Source of the DNA: an uncultured Eubacterium sp.
GTDB lineage: Bacteria > Bacillota > Clostridia > Oscillospirales > Acutalibacteraceae
Assembly: GCA_934512155.1 (NCBI GenBank)
Contig: CAKSWS010000026.1
Span: 1-24,163, forward strand
DNA: 24,163 nt
Reading direction: 5' to 3'
Each line of letters begins with the position of its first letter. Position 1 is the stretch's first letter. The notes under the pieces are model-generated. The model did no database searches. It saw nothing but the letters and a program-made list of their open reading frames with translations, and had not been told where the DNA came from. Positions 14,534 through 22,322 of this stretch are shown in pieces. The translations under genes were made by a program, and so were the position numbers.

Positions 14534-15349
14534 TTAATTGCTTACGGCATTTGAGCCGTCATCACTGCCAAAGTACTGGTTGTACGCATTGCTTTGAGTT
14601 GAGTTTTCACTTTGATAAAATGGGTTGTTTTGCGAATTATTATAATGGCTGCGGTAATAAGCCGTAGAACCGAATGAATATATTAATCCGAAAATAAATC
14701 GAATTACAATTAAAATTAAAATAAAACGAAGTATTCTTGATAAGCAACCTCTGTTAGTTGTTTTATATGTGTATTGTCTTTGAGGGTTACCACCGTTGAA
14801 ATCATCAAAATCACTAAAATCGTAAAATCCTCCGGAGAATGGATTTCCATAGCCTTCCGGACGCACGCCGTTTCTGATTTGAGTATAAACAGAAGCATAC
14901 GTTTGATTGCTTGGCTCCATAGCGCATGCCTGTTGAATGTGGGAAAGTGCAATTTCTCTGTTGCCAAGTCCCATATTTGCTATGGCTGAAAGATAATACC
15001 ATTGGGCATTTTTATCGCTGATTTGGTTAAGCAAATTTATTGCCTGTTTAAATTGCCGGTTATTAATGAATTGTGCGGCAGATGTGTAATAATCAGGTGC
15101 AGAACTTTGCCTGTTTCTGCTGGAATAACTGCGGTATCCGCCATAATTATAACTTTGTGTATTTTGTGTTGTGCCGTTTTTAATTTGGTCATATGCGGCA
15201 TTGATTTCAGCCATTTTCTTTGCGGCGTCAGGATTGTCTGGGTTTAAATCAGGGTGGTATTTTTTTGCAAGTTTTTTATATGCCTTTGTACATTCTTCTT
15301 CGCTTGCTCCGTCCGCTACGCCCAAAATTTTATAAGGGTTAGTTATCAT
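14534..15349 (-). CDS. J-domain protein with TPR-like middle and C-terminal membrane segment
   Basis: This is a DnaJ-type co-chaperone-like protein, 271 residues, but not DnaJ itself: it has no G/F zinc-finger or C-terminal substrate domains. Residues 4-60 form the J domain, with helix II, the HPD motif that stimulates Hsp70 (His32-Pro33-Asp34) and [10 protein letters not shown]. Residues 88-160 look like one or two TPR-type helical pairs ([40 protein letters not shown]). A Gly/Phe/Asp-rich linker leads to a hydrophobic segment (204-226) and a Gln/Asn/Ser-rich tail. AAGGAAT precedes the ATG. It probably recruits DnaK to the membrane, which is inference. The membrane zinc-ribbon gene follows. 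Confidence 0.88.
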   Translation of the reverse strand: MITNPYKILGVADGASEEECTKAYKKLAKKYHPDLNPDNPDAAKKMAEINAAYDQIKNGTTQNTQSYNYGGYRSYSSRNRQSSAPDYYTSAAQFINNRQFKQAINLLNQISDKNAQWYYLSAIANMGLGNREIALSHIQQACAMEPSNQTYASVYTQIRNGVRPEGYGNPFSGGFYDFSDFDDFNGGNPQRQYTYKTTNRGCLSRILRFILILIVIRFIFGLIYSFGSTAYYRSHYNNSQNNPFYQSENSTQSNAYNQYFGSDDGSNAVSN

Positions 15350-15366
15350 ATTAATTCCTTTTCTTT

Positions 15367-15424
15367 CATATTAATATGAGTTTTAGCATAAAATTATTGA
15401 ATTTATATTAACTAATATTAACTA
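15367..15424. repeat. 12-bp palindrome and 10-bp tandem repeat in a divergent intergenic region
   Basis: CATATTAATATG (15367-15378) is a perfect palindrome close to the J-domain gene start. ATATTAACTA occurs twice in tandem (15405-15414, 15415-15424), one helical turn apart. Both lie between the divergent J-domain and PAP2 genes and could be protein-binding sites; AT-rich chance similarity is also possible. Confidence 0.4.
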
Positions 15425-15456
15425 AGTTGTAACAATTTATAAAATTAATTTAACTC

Positions 15457-15485
15457 TTGAAATATATTATTCGTTTTGGTAATAT
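15457..15485 (+). promoter_or_regulatory. Sigma-A-type promoter for the PAP2 gene
   Basis: TTGAAA (15457-15462), a 17-nt spacer and TAATAT (15480-15485) lie about 35 nt before the PAP2 start codon. Confidence 0.72.
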
Positions 15486-15520
15486 ATACTTATTAATTGA
15501 ACAGTTGGGAGGCTGTGTTA

Positions 15521-16426
15521 ATGGAAATGGTTTTAATGACCCTTGGTGCCAATATTGACAAGGCATTTTACGGCTTTGATATGGCGGTTTTTAAATTTTT
15601 CGGGTCAATGCAAAACACTTTTTTAACTTATGTGGCTAAATTTTTCACAACATTTGGTGATGAATCTTTTATTATTCCCATTGCGGTTTTGTCTGTGGTT
15701 TTAATGCTGTTTAAGAAAACAAGAAAATACGGTTTTGCACTTGCTTTTTCAATAGTTGTGGGTACTCTTGTTACAAACGTTGTGGTTAAACCTATGGCAC
15801 TTCGTATAAGACCGTATAACACATTACAGGGTAATGCTGATTATTGGGCATGGTACTTGGGTGCAGGTGCTTTAAGTGAATCAGACTATTCTTTCCCAAG
15901 TGGTCATACAACAGGTGCTTTTGAGATAGCAACGGCAATGTTTATTACATTAAGAAGTGATAATAAAAAGAAAATCAGTTGGCTTTTCCCTGCACTTGCA
16001 CTTTGTGTAATGGGCAGCCGTGTTTATTTAATGGTTCATTATGCAACAGATGTGCTTGCAGGCATGATTGTGGGTATTTGTGCAGGTATTATCGGTTATT
16101 TCCTTATGAAACTTTGTGTAATGCTTATTGAAAAAGTTAAGCCGTTTACTTATCTTGATAAAATTGATTTGGGTAAAATCAAATTTTTGAATTGGACTTC
16201 CGGCAAAGGCGGCGCTATTGTTATCACTGTTGCGGTTCTTGCAATTTTCGTTTATGCGTTTATTCCTTCACTCTCTGAGGGTGGTGAAGATGCTGTTCGT
16301 TGTGCTTATGTGGGTGAATATGACTGTTATAACGAGGCACGTGTAGATGATAAAAAATATCCGCCGATTGACGGTAAAGAGTATTGTAAAATTCACTGGA
16401 AGCAGCTTTCCGGAGTGTCTGAATAA
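15521..16426 (+). CDS. PAP2-family membrane phosphatase with C-terminal Cys/His tail
   Basis: This is an integral membrane lipid phosphatase-type protein (PgpB, undecaprenyl-pyrophosphatase or related). The three PAP2 motifs are intact: K-x6-RP (Lys90 to Pro98), PSGH (126-129) and SR-x5-H (Ser166, His173, in HYATDV), which together form the vanadium-haloperoxidase-type active site. About six membrane segments are followed by one more (near 235-250) and a 50-residue tail with Cys261, Cys269, Cys289 and His292, resembling a small zinc-binding or disulfide module that the core family lacks. I chose ATG 15521 because GGGAGG (15507-15512) sits 8 nt before it; the in-frame TTG at 15497 has no such site. 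The substrate is not determined. Confidence 0.9.
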   Translation: MEMVLMTLGANIDKAFYGFDMAVFKFFGSMQNTFLTYVAKFFTTFGDESFIIPIAVLSVVLMLFKKTRKYGFALAFSIVVGTLVTNVVVKPMALRIRPYNTLQGNADYWAWYLGAGALSESDYSFPSGHTTGAFEIATAMFITLRSDNKKKISWLFPALALCVMGSRVYLMVHYATDVLAGMIVGICAGIIGYFLMKLCVMLIEKVKPFTYLDKIDLGKIKFLNWTSGKGGAIVITVAVLAIFVYAFIPSLSEGGEDAVRCAYVGEYDCYNEARVDDKKYPPIDGKEYCKIHWKQLSGVSE

Positions 16427-16440
16427 CATAAAATAAAACT

Positions 16441-16475
16441 AATGCCTGTTGCGTAAATTGCAACAGGCATTTTGT
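16441..16475. terminator. Bidirectional intrinsic terminator (PAP2 / hisC)
   Basis: AATGCCTGTTGC (16441-16452) pairs perfectly with GCAACAGGCATT (16460-16471) around a 7-nt loop, with T-rich sequence on both sides. It lies between convergent genes. Confidence 0.93.
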
Positions 16476-16483
16476 TTAATAAG

Positions 16484-17548
16484 TTAATTTTGTTTGTTTA
16501 AATATTCCTTTGTTTTGTTTAAGAAAATATTCATTTCCTCGTCTGTTCCTATTGTTATGCGCACATAGTTATTTATTTTCGGTTGATTAAACCAACGAAT
16601 AAAAACATTTTGGTTTTTAAGCCATTCAAAATATTCTTTGATGTTAATATTTTCGTTTGTGGCAAACAAAAAGTTTGTTTGTGAATCCAAAACAGTAAAT
16701 CCCAACTGCTTTAAATCACTTGTAACTCTGTTTCTTGTTGCAATAACTTTTGAAACAGTTTCGTTAAAATATTTTATGTCTTTAATTGCGGCGGTTCCGG
16801 CAGCCATTGCAACGCTGTTAACTGTGTAACTGTTGTATGAATTTTTAACAGCTTCCATAACGGCAACAAGCTTTTTGCTGCCTATGGCAAAGCCTATTCT
16901 CATTCCGGCAAGGCTTCTGCTTTTTGAAAATGTACCTGTTACAAGCAGATTTTCATATTTTTTTGTAAGTTCAACAGATGAAAAACCGCCAAAATCAACA
17001 TATGCTTCATCAACTATAACAATGCTGTCTTGGTTATAGCTTATTATTTTTTCAATAAAATCTTTGCCTTCTCCCAGAGATGTGGGTGCATTTGGGTTTG
17101 GAATAACAACGCCGCCGTTTGTCTCTTTGTAATCTTCGGGATTTATTCTAAAATCGCTTGTTAAAGGATAATTTTCATATGCAATGTTAAATAATTTGCA
17201 CCATACAGGGTAAAAGCTGTATGTAATATCAGGGTAAACTATGGGTTTGTCGCTGTTGAAAAATGATTGAAATGCAATGGCTAAAACGTCATCGGAGCCG
17301 TTGCCTATAAAAATATTTTCAGGCAGTACATTGTAAAATTCGGCAATGGCTTTTTTTAAATCCGTTGCATTTGCATCAGGATAAAAGCGCAACTTTGAGC
17401 AATTAAAGTTTTTAATTGCTTCAATAGCCTTTGGCGACGGTGGATAGGGGTTTTCATTTGCGTTTATTTTAACTATGTTTTTCTTTTTGCTTTGTTCTCC
17501 GGGAACATACGGCTCAATATTTCTTAAATTCTTTTCCCATAAATTCAT
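16484..17548 (-). CDS. hisC: Histidinol-phosphate aminotransferase
   Basis: This PLP-dependent class I/II aminotransferase interconverts histidinol phosphate and imidazole-acetol phosphate in histidine synthesis; homologues also act on aromatic amino acids or in threonine-phosphate decarboxylation. The 354-residue protein shows NANENPYPPSP at the N-terminus, FIGNGSDDVLA, a Tyr-containing DITYSFYP, VIPNPNAPTS, IVDEAYVDF and the PLP lysine Lys209 in TFSKSRSLAGMRIG, with Arg at the C-terminal VRITIG. It stands alone, outside any his operon, with its own promoter, so its pathway (histidine or aromatic) is not proven by context. A CobD-like role is less likely, as no cobalamin genes are near. Confidence 0.9.
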   Translation of the reverse strand: MNLWEKNLRNIEPYVPGEQSKKKNIVKINANENPYPPSPKAIEAIKNFNCSKLRFYPDANATDLKKAIAEFYNVLPENIFIGNGSDDVLAIAFQSFFNSDKPIVYPDITYSFYPVWCKLFNIAYENYPLTSDFRINPEDYKETNGGVVIPNPNAPTSLGEGKDFIEKIISYNQDSIVIVDEAYVDFGGFSSVELTKKYENLLVTGTFSKSRSLAGMRIGFAIGSKKLVAVMEAVKNSYNSYTVNSVAMAAGTAAIKDIKYFNETVSKVIATRNRVTSDLKQLGFTVLDSQTNFLFATNENINIKEYFEWLKNQNVFIRWFNQPKINNYVRITIGTDEEMNIFLNKTKEYLNKQN

Positions 17549-17581
17549 ATTCGTAAAACCGCCTTTTATAACTTCTTTAGC

Positions 17582-17610
17582 ATTTTACCACATTAAAGTG
17601 AAAAAATCAA
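17582..17610 (-). promoter_or_regulatory. Promoter for hisC
   Basis: Minus strand TTGATT (17610-17605), 17 nt, TAAAAT (17587-17582). No T-box or leader peptide is apparent in the short 5' leader. Confidence 0.68.
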
Positions 17611-17649
17611 CAAGTACTGCACTGTTTTTTGTACTCAAAAATTATATTG

Positions 17650-17678
17650 TTGCGTTACATTTTTTTATGTGTTAAAAT
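17650..17678 (+). promoter_or_regulatory. Promoter for rmuC
   Basis: TTGCGT (17650-17655), 17 nt and TAAAAT (17673-17678) lie about 30 nt before the rmuC ATG. Confidence 0.62.
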
Positions 17679-17710
17679 TTTATTATGTTAAGATGTTTGG
17701 GAGAGATATT

Positions 17711-18910
17711 ATGAATTATTTGTTATTTGCAATAATCGTACTTTGTGTTACCATTATAGTTTTGCTTGTTGTTTTGCTTAATAAAAAGCCGCCACGTGAT
17801 GAATCATATGCATTAATCAGTCAAAAAATGGATATTAATTCAAAACAGTCGGGGGATATGATGGAACGCCTCTCAAATCAAATGAAAGCGTTGACAGATA
17901 AAAATTATGAGCAGCAAATTAAGTTAATTGAAACACTTAATGAAAATGCAGAAAAGCAAACAAAGGTTATTGGCGAATCAATAGGTACAATGCAAAAAAG
18001 CAACGAGGAAAAGTTAGAGCAAATGCGTAAAACGGTTGATGAAAAATTAACTGAAACTTTAAATCAAAGGCTAAACACATCTTTTAAAACAGTGTCCGAG
18101 CAGCTTCAAAATGTTTATAAAAGTCTTGGCGAAATGAAGGAACTTTCGGCAGGAGTTACCGATAAGGTTACGGATTTAAACAGAGTTTTAACAAATGTTA
18201 AAGCAAGGGGAACTTGGGCAGAGGTTCAGCTTGGTAACATACTTGATGAAACCATTCCTAATATGTATGATACAAATGTTAAAACAAATCCAAAATATAA
18301 CGGTCAGGTGGAATTTGCAATAAGAATTCCTAATCAGGAAGATGACGGGGTTACTTATTTGCCTGTTGATTCTAAATTTCCTATGGAAGATTATATTCGC
18401 CTTTCAACCGCTGCTGAAGCGGGAGACGCCGTTGAACTTGAAAAAGCAAAAAAAGCTCTTGAGCAACGGGTTAAGGATGAGGCGAAACTTGTTAAAAATT
18501 ATATCAGCACACCTGAAACAACACCTTTTGCTATTTTATATTTAGCAACAGAGGGCCTTTATGCAGAAATTACTTCAAGTAAAACGGGTATTGCCGAAAA
18601 GTTACAAACTCAAGGTGTTATGATTGCAGGACCAAGTACTATTACGGCGCTTCTTAATTCCTTGGCAATGGGATTCAGAACTATGGCTATTAATAAAAAG
18701 GCTAATGAAGTTTGGAAGGTTTTGGGTGCCGCAAAAATGCAGTATGAAAAATTTGGCGTTTTGCTTGAAAAAGCCAGAAAAAAGGTGGATGAAGCAGGTA
18801 AAGTTCTTGATGAGGCAGACCATAGAAACGAAATTATTCAAAAGAATTTGCGTAAAATCGAAACGCTTGAAAGTGAAGATGCAGCAAATGATTTGCTTGG
18901 TTTAGAATAA
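17711..18910 (+). CDS. rmuC: DNA recombination protein RmuC homologue
   Basis: RmuC proteins limit recombination at short inverted repeats and have a PD-(D/E)XK-nuclease-like core; the biochemical activity is poorly defined. The 399-residue protein begins with a membrane segment (residues 2-24), followed by a long predicted coiled coil (about 35-160, rich in E, K, Q), then the RmuC domain: LTNVKARGTWAEVQLGNIL, VEFAIRIPNQEDDG, LPVDSKFPMEDYIRL, and TPFAILYLATEGLYAEI. A second helical stretch ends the protein. I chose ATG 17711 because GGGAGAGA lies just before it and the protein then starts with its membrane anchor; the longer TTG start at 17669 lies within the promoter. It is monocistronic. 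Confidence 0.93.
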   Translation: MNYLLFAIIVLCVTIIVLLVVLLNKKPPRDESYALISQKMDINSKQSGDMMERLSNQMKALTDKNYEQQIKLIETLNENAEKQTKVIGESIGTMQKSNEEKLEQMRKTVDEKLTETLNQRLNTSFKTVSEQLQNVYKSLGEMKELSAGVTDKVTDLNRVLTNVKARGTWAEVQLGNILDETIPNMYDTNVKTNPKYNGQVEFAIRIPNQEDDGVTYLPVDSKFPMEDYIRLSTAAEAGDAVELEKAKKALEQRVKDEAKLVKNYISTPETTPFAILYLATEGLYAEITSSKTGIAEKLQTQGVMIAGPSTITALLNSLAMGFRTMAINKKANEVWKVLGAAKMQYEKFGVLLEKARKKVDEAGKVLDEADHRNEIIQKNLRKIETLESEDAANDLLGLE

Positions 18911-18935
18911 TAGAATTATTTTTGTGTAAATAAAA

Positions 18936-18970
18936 ACGGTACGGATTAATAATCCGTACCGTCTTTTGTT
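18936..18970. terminator. Bidirectional intrinsic terminator (rmuC / GPH symporter)
   Basis: ACGGTACGGATT (18936-18947) pairs perfectly with AATCCGTACCGT (18951-18962) around a 3-nt loop, with T-runs in both directions. It lies between convergent genes. Confidence 0.93.
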
Positions 18971-18974
18971 TATT

Positions 18975-20477
18975 TTATTCGGCGTTTTCCATTTGCTTTG
19001 TTCTGCGTTCTTCAAGCTCTTCTTGTGCGTTTTCTTTTGTTTTGCCTGTGTAATCGTTAAATAACATAGGAATGATTGTAAGCAAGAAGCCTACAGCCGG
19101 AACTATTGTAACAAGAGCTAAAAGCATTTTTTGTGTTGAAACCGATTGTTGGAAAAAGATTTGTCTTCCTTCAATGTCAACAAGCGATTTATCAACTGCT
19201 TTAAAGTCTGATTTGCCTAAAATTTGACCAAACACAAATGTTGCTATTGCAGCATTAACTTTTGAAAGGAATGTTTGGAATGAGAAACAAACGCCCTCGT
19301 GTCTTTCGCCGGTTTTCCATTCAAGGTAATCAACAGAATCGGCGATAAGAGCATATGTAATAACATTGTAAATTCCAAGGGGAAGACCCATTAAGAAAAG
19401 GAATACCCAAAGAATGTAAACATTCATTTTTGTAACATCTTGTGCAAATATAACGTAGCAAAGGGCGTGAACAATAAGACCAAAAGCCGCAGAGCCAATG
19501 TAAATTTGCTTTAAGCTGAATTTTTTGCGAAGCACAGGGAAAAGTGCCATTGCCGGAACCATTCCCACGCCGATAGCAACTGTTAATGTTGTAACGATTG
19601 TTCCTCTCGGAATCCAAAAATCGTAAGCAGCTTTTGCGTCAACATTAGGTAAGATGTTGCCTGCGGCATCAAAAATTTGTGAAAAGTCTGTGTGGTTCTG
19701 AATAATAAGGTAGTTGCCTATGTAGTCTGCACATTGGTTTGCCGTTACCATTGTTGAACCTAAAACAGAAGCAATAATAACAATAATTAAAAGCTTGTCT
19801 TTACTCAAAACTTTGAAAGTTTCTTTGAAAGAAGGTGTGTGGTCAGTCTTTGGAACTCTTTCTTTTGAAACAAAGAAAATTAAAATTGAAAGTCCGCATC
19901 CCAAAAGTGCGAAGATAACGGCACTGATGAAAAATCCTTTTGTGTAACCCAAATTGCTTTGGTAAAAAATAGGAACAAGAAGTGCCGGTAAAATTCCGCC
20001 GAATGTTGAACCTAATCTTGCTGTTGAAATAAATGATGTTCTTTCGCTTTCAAGCGGAGTAATTACCGAAGAAAGACCCCAGAAAGGTACATCTTGAATT
20101 GTGAAAGCAACGCCCCAAAGAATGTACGTTACAAGTGCCCAAACAAATGCAGCCGTAGAACCGTGTGCAAACGGTGCGGAGAATAAAAGAATTGTGCAAA
20201 TTGCTATTGGTACAGGTGCAAATAAAAGATACGGTCTCATTTTGCCCCATTTTGATTTTGTTCTGTCAACAATCATACCCATTACCGGGTCGTTAAGTGC
20301 GTCAAAAATTCTTCCTATAAGAATAATTGTTGTGCCTTGCTGTAATGTAAGACCTGCACCGTTTTGAAAGAAAACAAGCGTAAACATTGACATAAGCGTG
20401 TAAATTCCGGATCTGCCAAAAGCGCCTACAGTAAAGCAAATACGCTCTTTCATTGTTAAATATTTTTTTTGTTCCAT
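18975..20477 (-). CDS. GPH-family (MFS) sugar:cation symporter
   Basis: This is a 12-TM secondary transporter of the glycoside-pentoside-hexuronide family, importing a sugar or glycoside with Na+ or H+. The 500-residue protein carries the family motif in the first cytoplasmic half, GRIFDALNDPVMGMIVDRTK with SKWGKMRPYLL, and a second-half counterpart near VITYALIADSVDYLEWKTGERHEGVCFS, where Asp and Lys/Glu residues are typical of the cation and sugar sites. A hydrophilic insert around residues 250-280 (NHTDFSQIFDAAGN) and a charged C-terminal tail follow. GGGGGT precedes the ATG, and a strong promoter lies upstream. The substrate cannot be read from context; the GH20 enzyme is 2 kb away and divergent. 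Confidence 0.9.
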   Translation of the reverse strand: MEQKKYLTMKERICFTVGAFGRSGIYTLMSMFTLVFFQNGAGLTLQQGTTIILIGRIFDALNDPVMGMIVDRTKSKWGKMRPYLLFAPVPIAICTILLFSAPFAHGSTAAFVWALVTYILWGVAFTIQDVPFWGLSSVITPLESERTSFISTARLGSTFGGILPALLVPIFYQSNLGYTKGFFISAVIFALLGCGLSILIFFVSKERVPKTDHTPSFKETFKVLSKDKLLIIVIIASVLGSTMVTANQCADYIGNYLIIQNHTDFSQIFDAAGNILPNVDAKAAYDFWIPRGTIVTTLTVAIGVGMVPAMALFPVLRKKFSLKQIYIGSAAFGLIVHALCYVIFAQDVTKMNVYILWVFLFLMGLPLGIYNVITYALIADSVDYLEWKTGERHEGVCFSFQTFLSKVNAAIATFVFGQILGKSDFKAVDKSLVDIEGRQIFFQQSVSTQKMLLALVTIVPAVGFLLTIIPMLFNDYTGKTKENAQEELEERRTKQMENAE

Positions 20478-20509
20478 TTTTACCCCCTGTTAAAAATTTG
20501 ATGTTTAAT

Positions 20510-20538
20510 ATTATATACCTATAATTGCCATTCGTCAA
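20510..20538 (-). promoter_or_regulatory. Promoter for the GPH symporter gene
   Basis: Minus strand TTGACG (20538-20533), 17 nt, perfect TATAAT (20515-20510). This is a strong sigma-A-type promoter just after the terminator of the phosphoesterase gene. Confidence 0.82.
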
Positions 20539-20572
20539 TCAAAATAAAATTAAGTGAGAAAATTGTATAAAG

Positions 20573-20608
20573 ATAGCGAAAGTAAATACTTAAACTTGCT
20601 TTCGCTAT
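20573..20608 (-). terminator. Intrinsic terminator after the phosphoesterase gene
   Basis: ATAGCGAAAG (20573-20582) is the inverted repeat of CTTTCGCTAT (20599-20608); the interior can extend pairing. The tail on the minus strand (CTTTAT, then further T) is modest. It separates the phosphoesterase from the symporter promoter. Confidence 0.7.
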
Positions 20609-20619
20609 GTGCATTTTTA

Positions 20620-21717
20620 TTAGAATAATGTAATTAATCCTATAACAAGTAAAATAATTACAAGCAATATTACGATGATTTTAATTCCTCTGTGTACAGC
20701 GTCGTAAACATTAGTGGGCATTATTTGTAAAATCGCAAATCTCAACTTTTCTTTAACTTTTTTGCCCACAATATCTCTGTATCTTAAATCATATGTATTA
20801 AAGTTTCCGTTCTCTTTCAGGTTAATAATTCTTACGCCTCTGTCAAGCCCCGGACCGTAAACATGAAATCCTGCACCTTGGGTGTAGCCTAAATCAATTC
20901 CGTCAACCTTTCCGTTAAATGAATTGTTGTGGTCGTGACCGTAGTAAATGCCGAGCACATCACCTTTTTCAGACATTGCGGCAAATTCGCCGCTGTTTTC
21001 CATAGGGTCTGCAGGCGATTCTTTCATAAATCCTGTTTTGTTAATTTTATCTTTGTTAAGCACATACCACTTTCCTGCATGGTTTCTAAAGCCTTGTTGT
21101 GCGCCTTTTGTTCCTTTTTTAACTTCCGTTAAAAGCTGCATTACTTCAGGAACGGGAATGTGCTGAATAACTATTGACGGAATTACTTTTCCGTTTTCTT
21201 TTTCATATTTATCTCTTGTCGATTTGTACCAATCGATTTGATTCTGGTGAACATTATCGTAACCTACTTTAAGACTTGTGTGACTGTCAATAAGATAAAG
21301 CAGAAATCCCGAATTTCCGTTTTTGTCATTAATTTCAATTACGTGGTTTGCACACCCGTCAATTTTCGGTTCGCTTTCGCCTACAAATCCCTTGATTTTT
21401 TTGTAAATTTCAAATTGTTCTTCATTTGAAACACCAACTTGCCTGTCGTGATTTCCAAAGCAAATTGTAAAAGGAATATTTCTTTCAACAACAGGTTGTG
21501 TGATTTCTCTTAAAACACGTTCAACTTTACTCTTGTTTCCTTTGAAAGAAGAATGCTTCCAAATTTGGTCGCCGGAAAAAACAACTAAATCCGGTTTTTC
21601 TTTATCAAGTGCTGTTGAAATTAAATTTAATGTATCCGGACTTACTTTTGCTCCCTCTTGCACATCCGCTATTTGCATTATTTTAAATTGACCGTTGTTA
21701 AAATTTAATTTAGTCAT
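20620..21717 (-). CDS. Calcineurin-like metallophosphoesterase with C-terminal membrane anchor (Dcr2-like)
   Basis: This predicted binuclear-metal phosphoesterase of unknown substrate has 365 residues. Motifs in order are ADVQ (Asp18, Gln20), FSGDQIW (Asp50), FGNHDRQ (Asn89, His90, Asp91), IQHIPVPE (His186) and YYGHDHNN (His261, His263), as in Dcr2/purple-acid-phosphatase-like proteins. The first motif is D-x-Q rather than the usual D-x-H, which removes one standard metal ligand; some related bacterial groups also have Gln here. Residues 344-365 form a C-terminal membrane segment, and there is no signal peptide, so the catalytic domain is probably cytoplasmic. It starts 7 nt after an acetyltransferase stop, within one operon. 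Confidence 0.88.
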   Translation of the reverse strand: MTKLNFNNGQFKIMQIADVQEGAKVSPDTLNLISTALDKEKPDLVVFSGDQIWKHSSFKGNKSKVERVLREITQPVVERNIPFTICFGNHDRQVGVSNEEQFEIYKKIKGFVGESEPKIDGCANHVIEINDKNGNSGFLLYLIDSHTSLKVGYDNVHQNQIDWYKSTRDKYEKENGKVIPSIVIQHIPVPEVMQLLTEVKKGTKGAQQGFRNHAGKWYVLNKDKINKTGFMKESPADPMENSGEFAAMSEKGDVLGIYYGHDHNNSFNGKVDGIDLGYTQGAGFHVYGPGLDRGVRIINLKENGNFNTYDLRYRDIVGKKVKEKLRFAILQIMPTNVYDAVHRGIKIIVILLVIILLVIGLITLF

Positions 21718-21724
21718 ATTGATT

Positions 21725-22156
21725 TTATTCCTTTATCATTTGGTTGTACGGTAAAAATTCATATCCTCGGCGTTTGTAAAGCTTAACGGCTCTTTCGTTT
21801 TCCGGCTCAACTTCAAGGCGGTACCTTGTAGCTTTGTATTTGCTTTCTATAAAGTCAAAATAAGCCGAACCTAAACCCAAACCTCTGAATTGCTCTTTAA
21901 TGTAAAGTTCTTCAAGCCAAATAACATTTCCGCCGGATTCTTGAGAAAAAGATTTACTGATTAAACCGTAGCCTGCAATTTCATTTTCGTGTTCAATAAT
22001 AAAACCTTCCGTATAGTCTGTGCTTCGCATCATTTCACAAAATGTGTTTTCAATAAATCTTTTCGGCACACTGTGCAGTACGGCATCGGAATGGTAAAAT
22101 TCATCTGCAAGTGAAAAGTAAATTTCTTTATCCGCACTTGTAATGTTTCTTATCAT
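21725..22156 (-). CDS. GNAT family N-acetyltransferase
   Basis: This 143-residue single-domain acetyltransferase has unknown acceptor specificity. Motif A, WLEELYIKEQFRGLGLGSAY, contains the acetyl-CoA binding Q/R-x-x-G-x-G loop. The C-terminal EPENERAVKLYKRRGYEFLPYNQM is typical of the Rim/aminoglycoside-type group. AGAGAGAT lies before the ATG. It is the first gene of a two-gene unit with the Dcr2-like phosphoesterase. The upstream sequence contains the structured element following tRNA-Arg, so some transcription may come from the tRNA promoter; a weak own promoter (TTGCTT, 17 nt, AAATAT) is also possible. Confidence 0.9.
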   Translation of the reverse strand: MIRNITSADKEIYFSLADEFYHSDAVLHSVPKRFIENTFCEMMRSTDYTEGFIIEHENEIAGYGLISKSFSQESGGNVIWLEELYIKEQFRGLGLGSAYFDFIESKYKATRYRLEVEPENERAVKLYKRRGYEFLPYNQMIKE

Positions 22157-22202
22157 AACTATCTCTCTTTCGATATTTCAGTAAATAAAATAATTAAGCA
22201 AT

Positions 22203-22313
22203 TTGGTCTGCCCGAAGGGATTTTCTAATTGCTATCGAAAGGTTCACCGAACCTTTCTCCTGAAAATTATCGCTTTGCTCAATTTTCAGAGCCACTTTTC
22301 AAATCCCTTTCGG
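22203..22313 (-). repeat. Structured element containing a second copy of the tRNA 3' end
   Basis: This stretch follows the tRNA on the minus strand. Positions 22203-22223 repeat exactly 21 bp of the tRNA region 22322-22342, comprising the T-arm 3' side, acceptor 3' strand, discriminator and CCA. An inverted copy of the T-arm/acceptor part (CCGAAAGGGATTTG on the minus strand) is at 22313-22300. It can pair with 22223-22211, closing a domain that holds two perfect 9-bp hairpins: 22260-22268 with 22281-22289, and 22237-22245 with 22249-22257 (3-nt loop). It could be a small tRNA-derived repeat, a remnant of tRNA-targeted integration, or a processing or termination structure. No coding potential is credible. 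Confidence 0.6.
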
Positions 22314-22322
22314 AATTCTCGT

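Noticed and set aside
17669..17710. N-terminal extension of RmuC from TTG 17669
   Set aside because: It overlaps the predicted -10 box (17673-17678), and GGGAGAGA supports ATG 17711.
20101..20367. Plus-strand frames opposite the GPH symporter and other real genes
   Set aside because: They have no ribosome binding site or recognisable family and are explained as shadows of the well-supported genes on the other strand.
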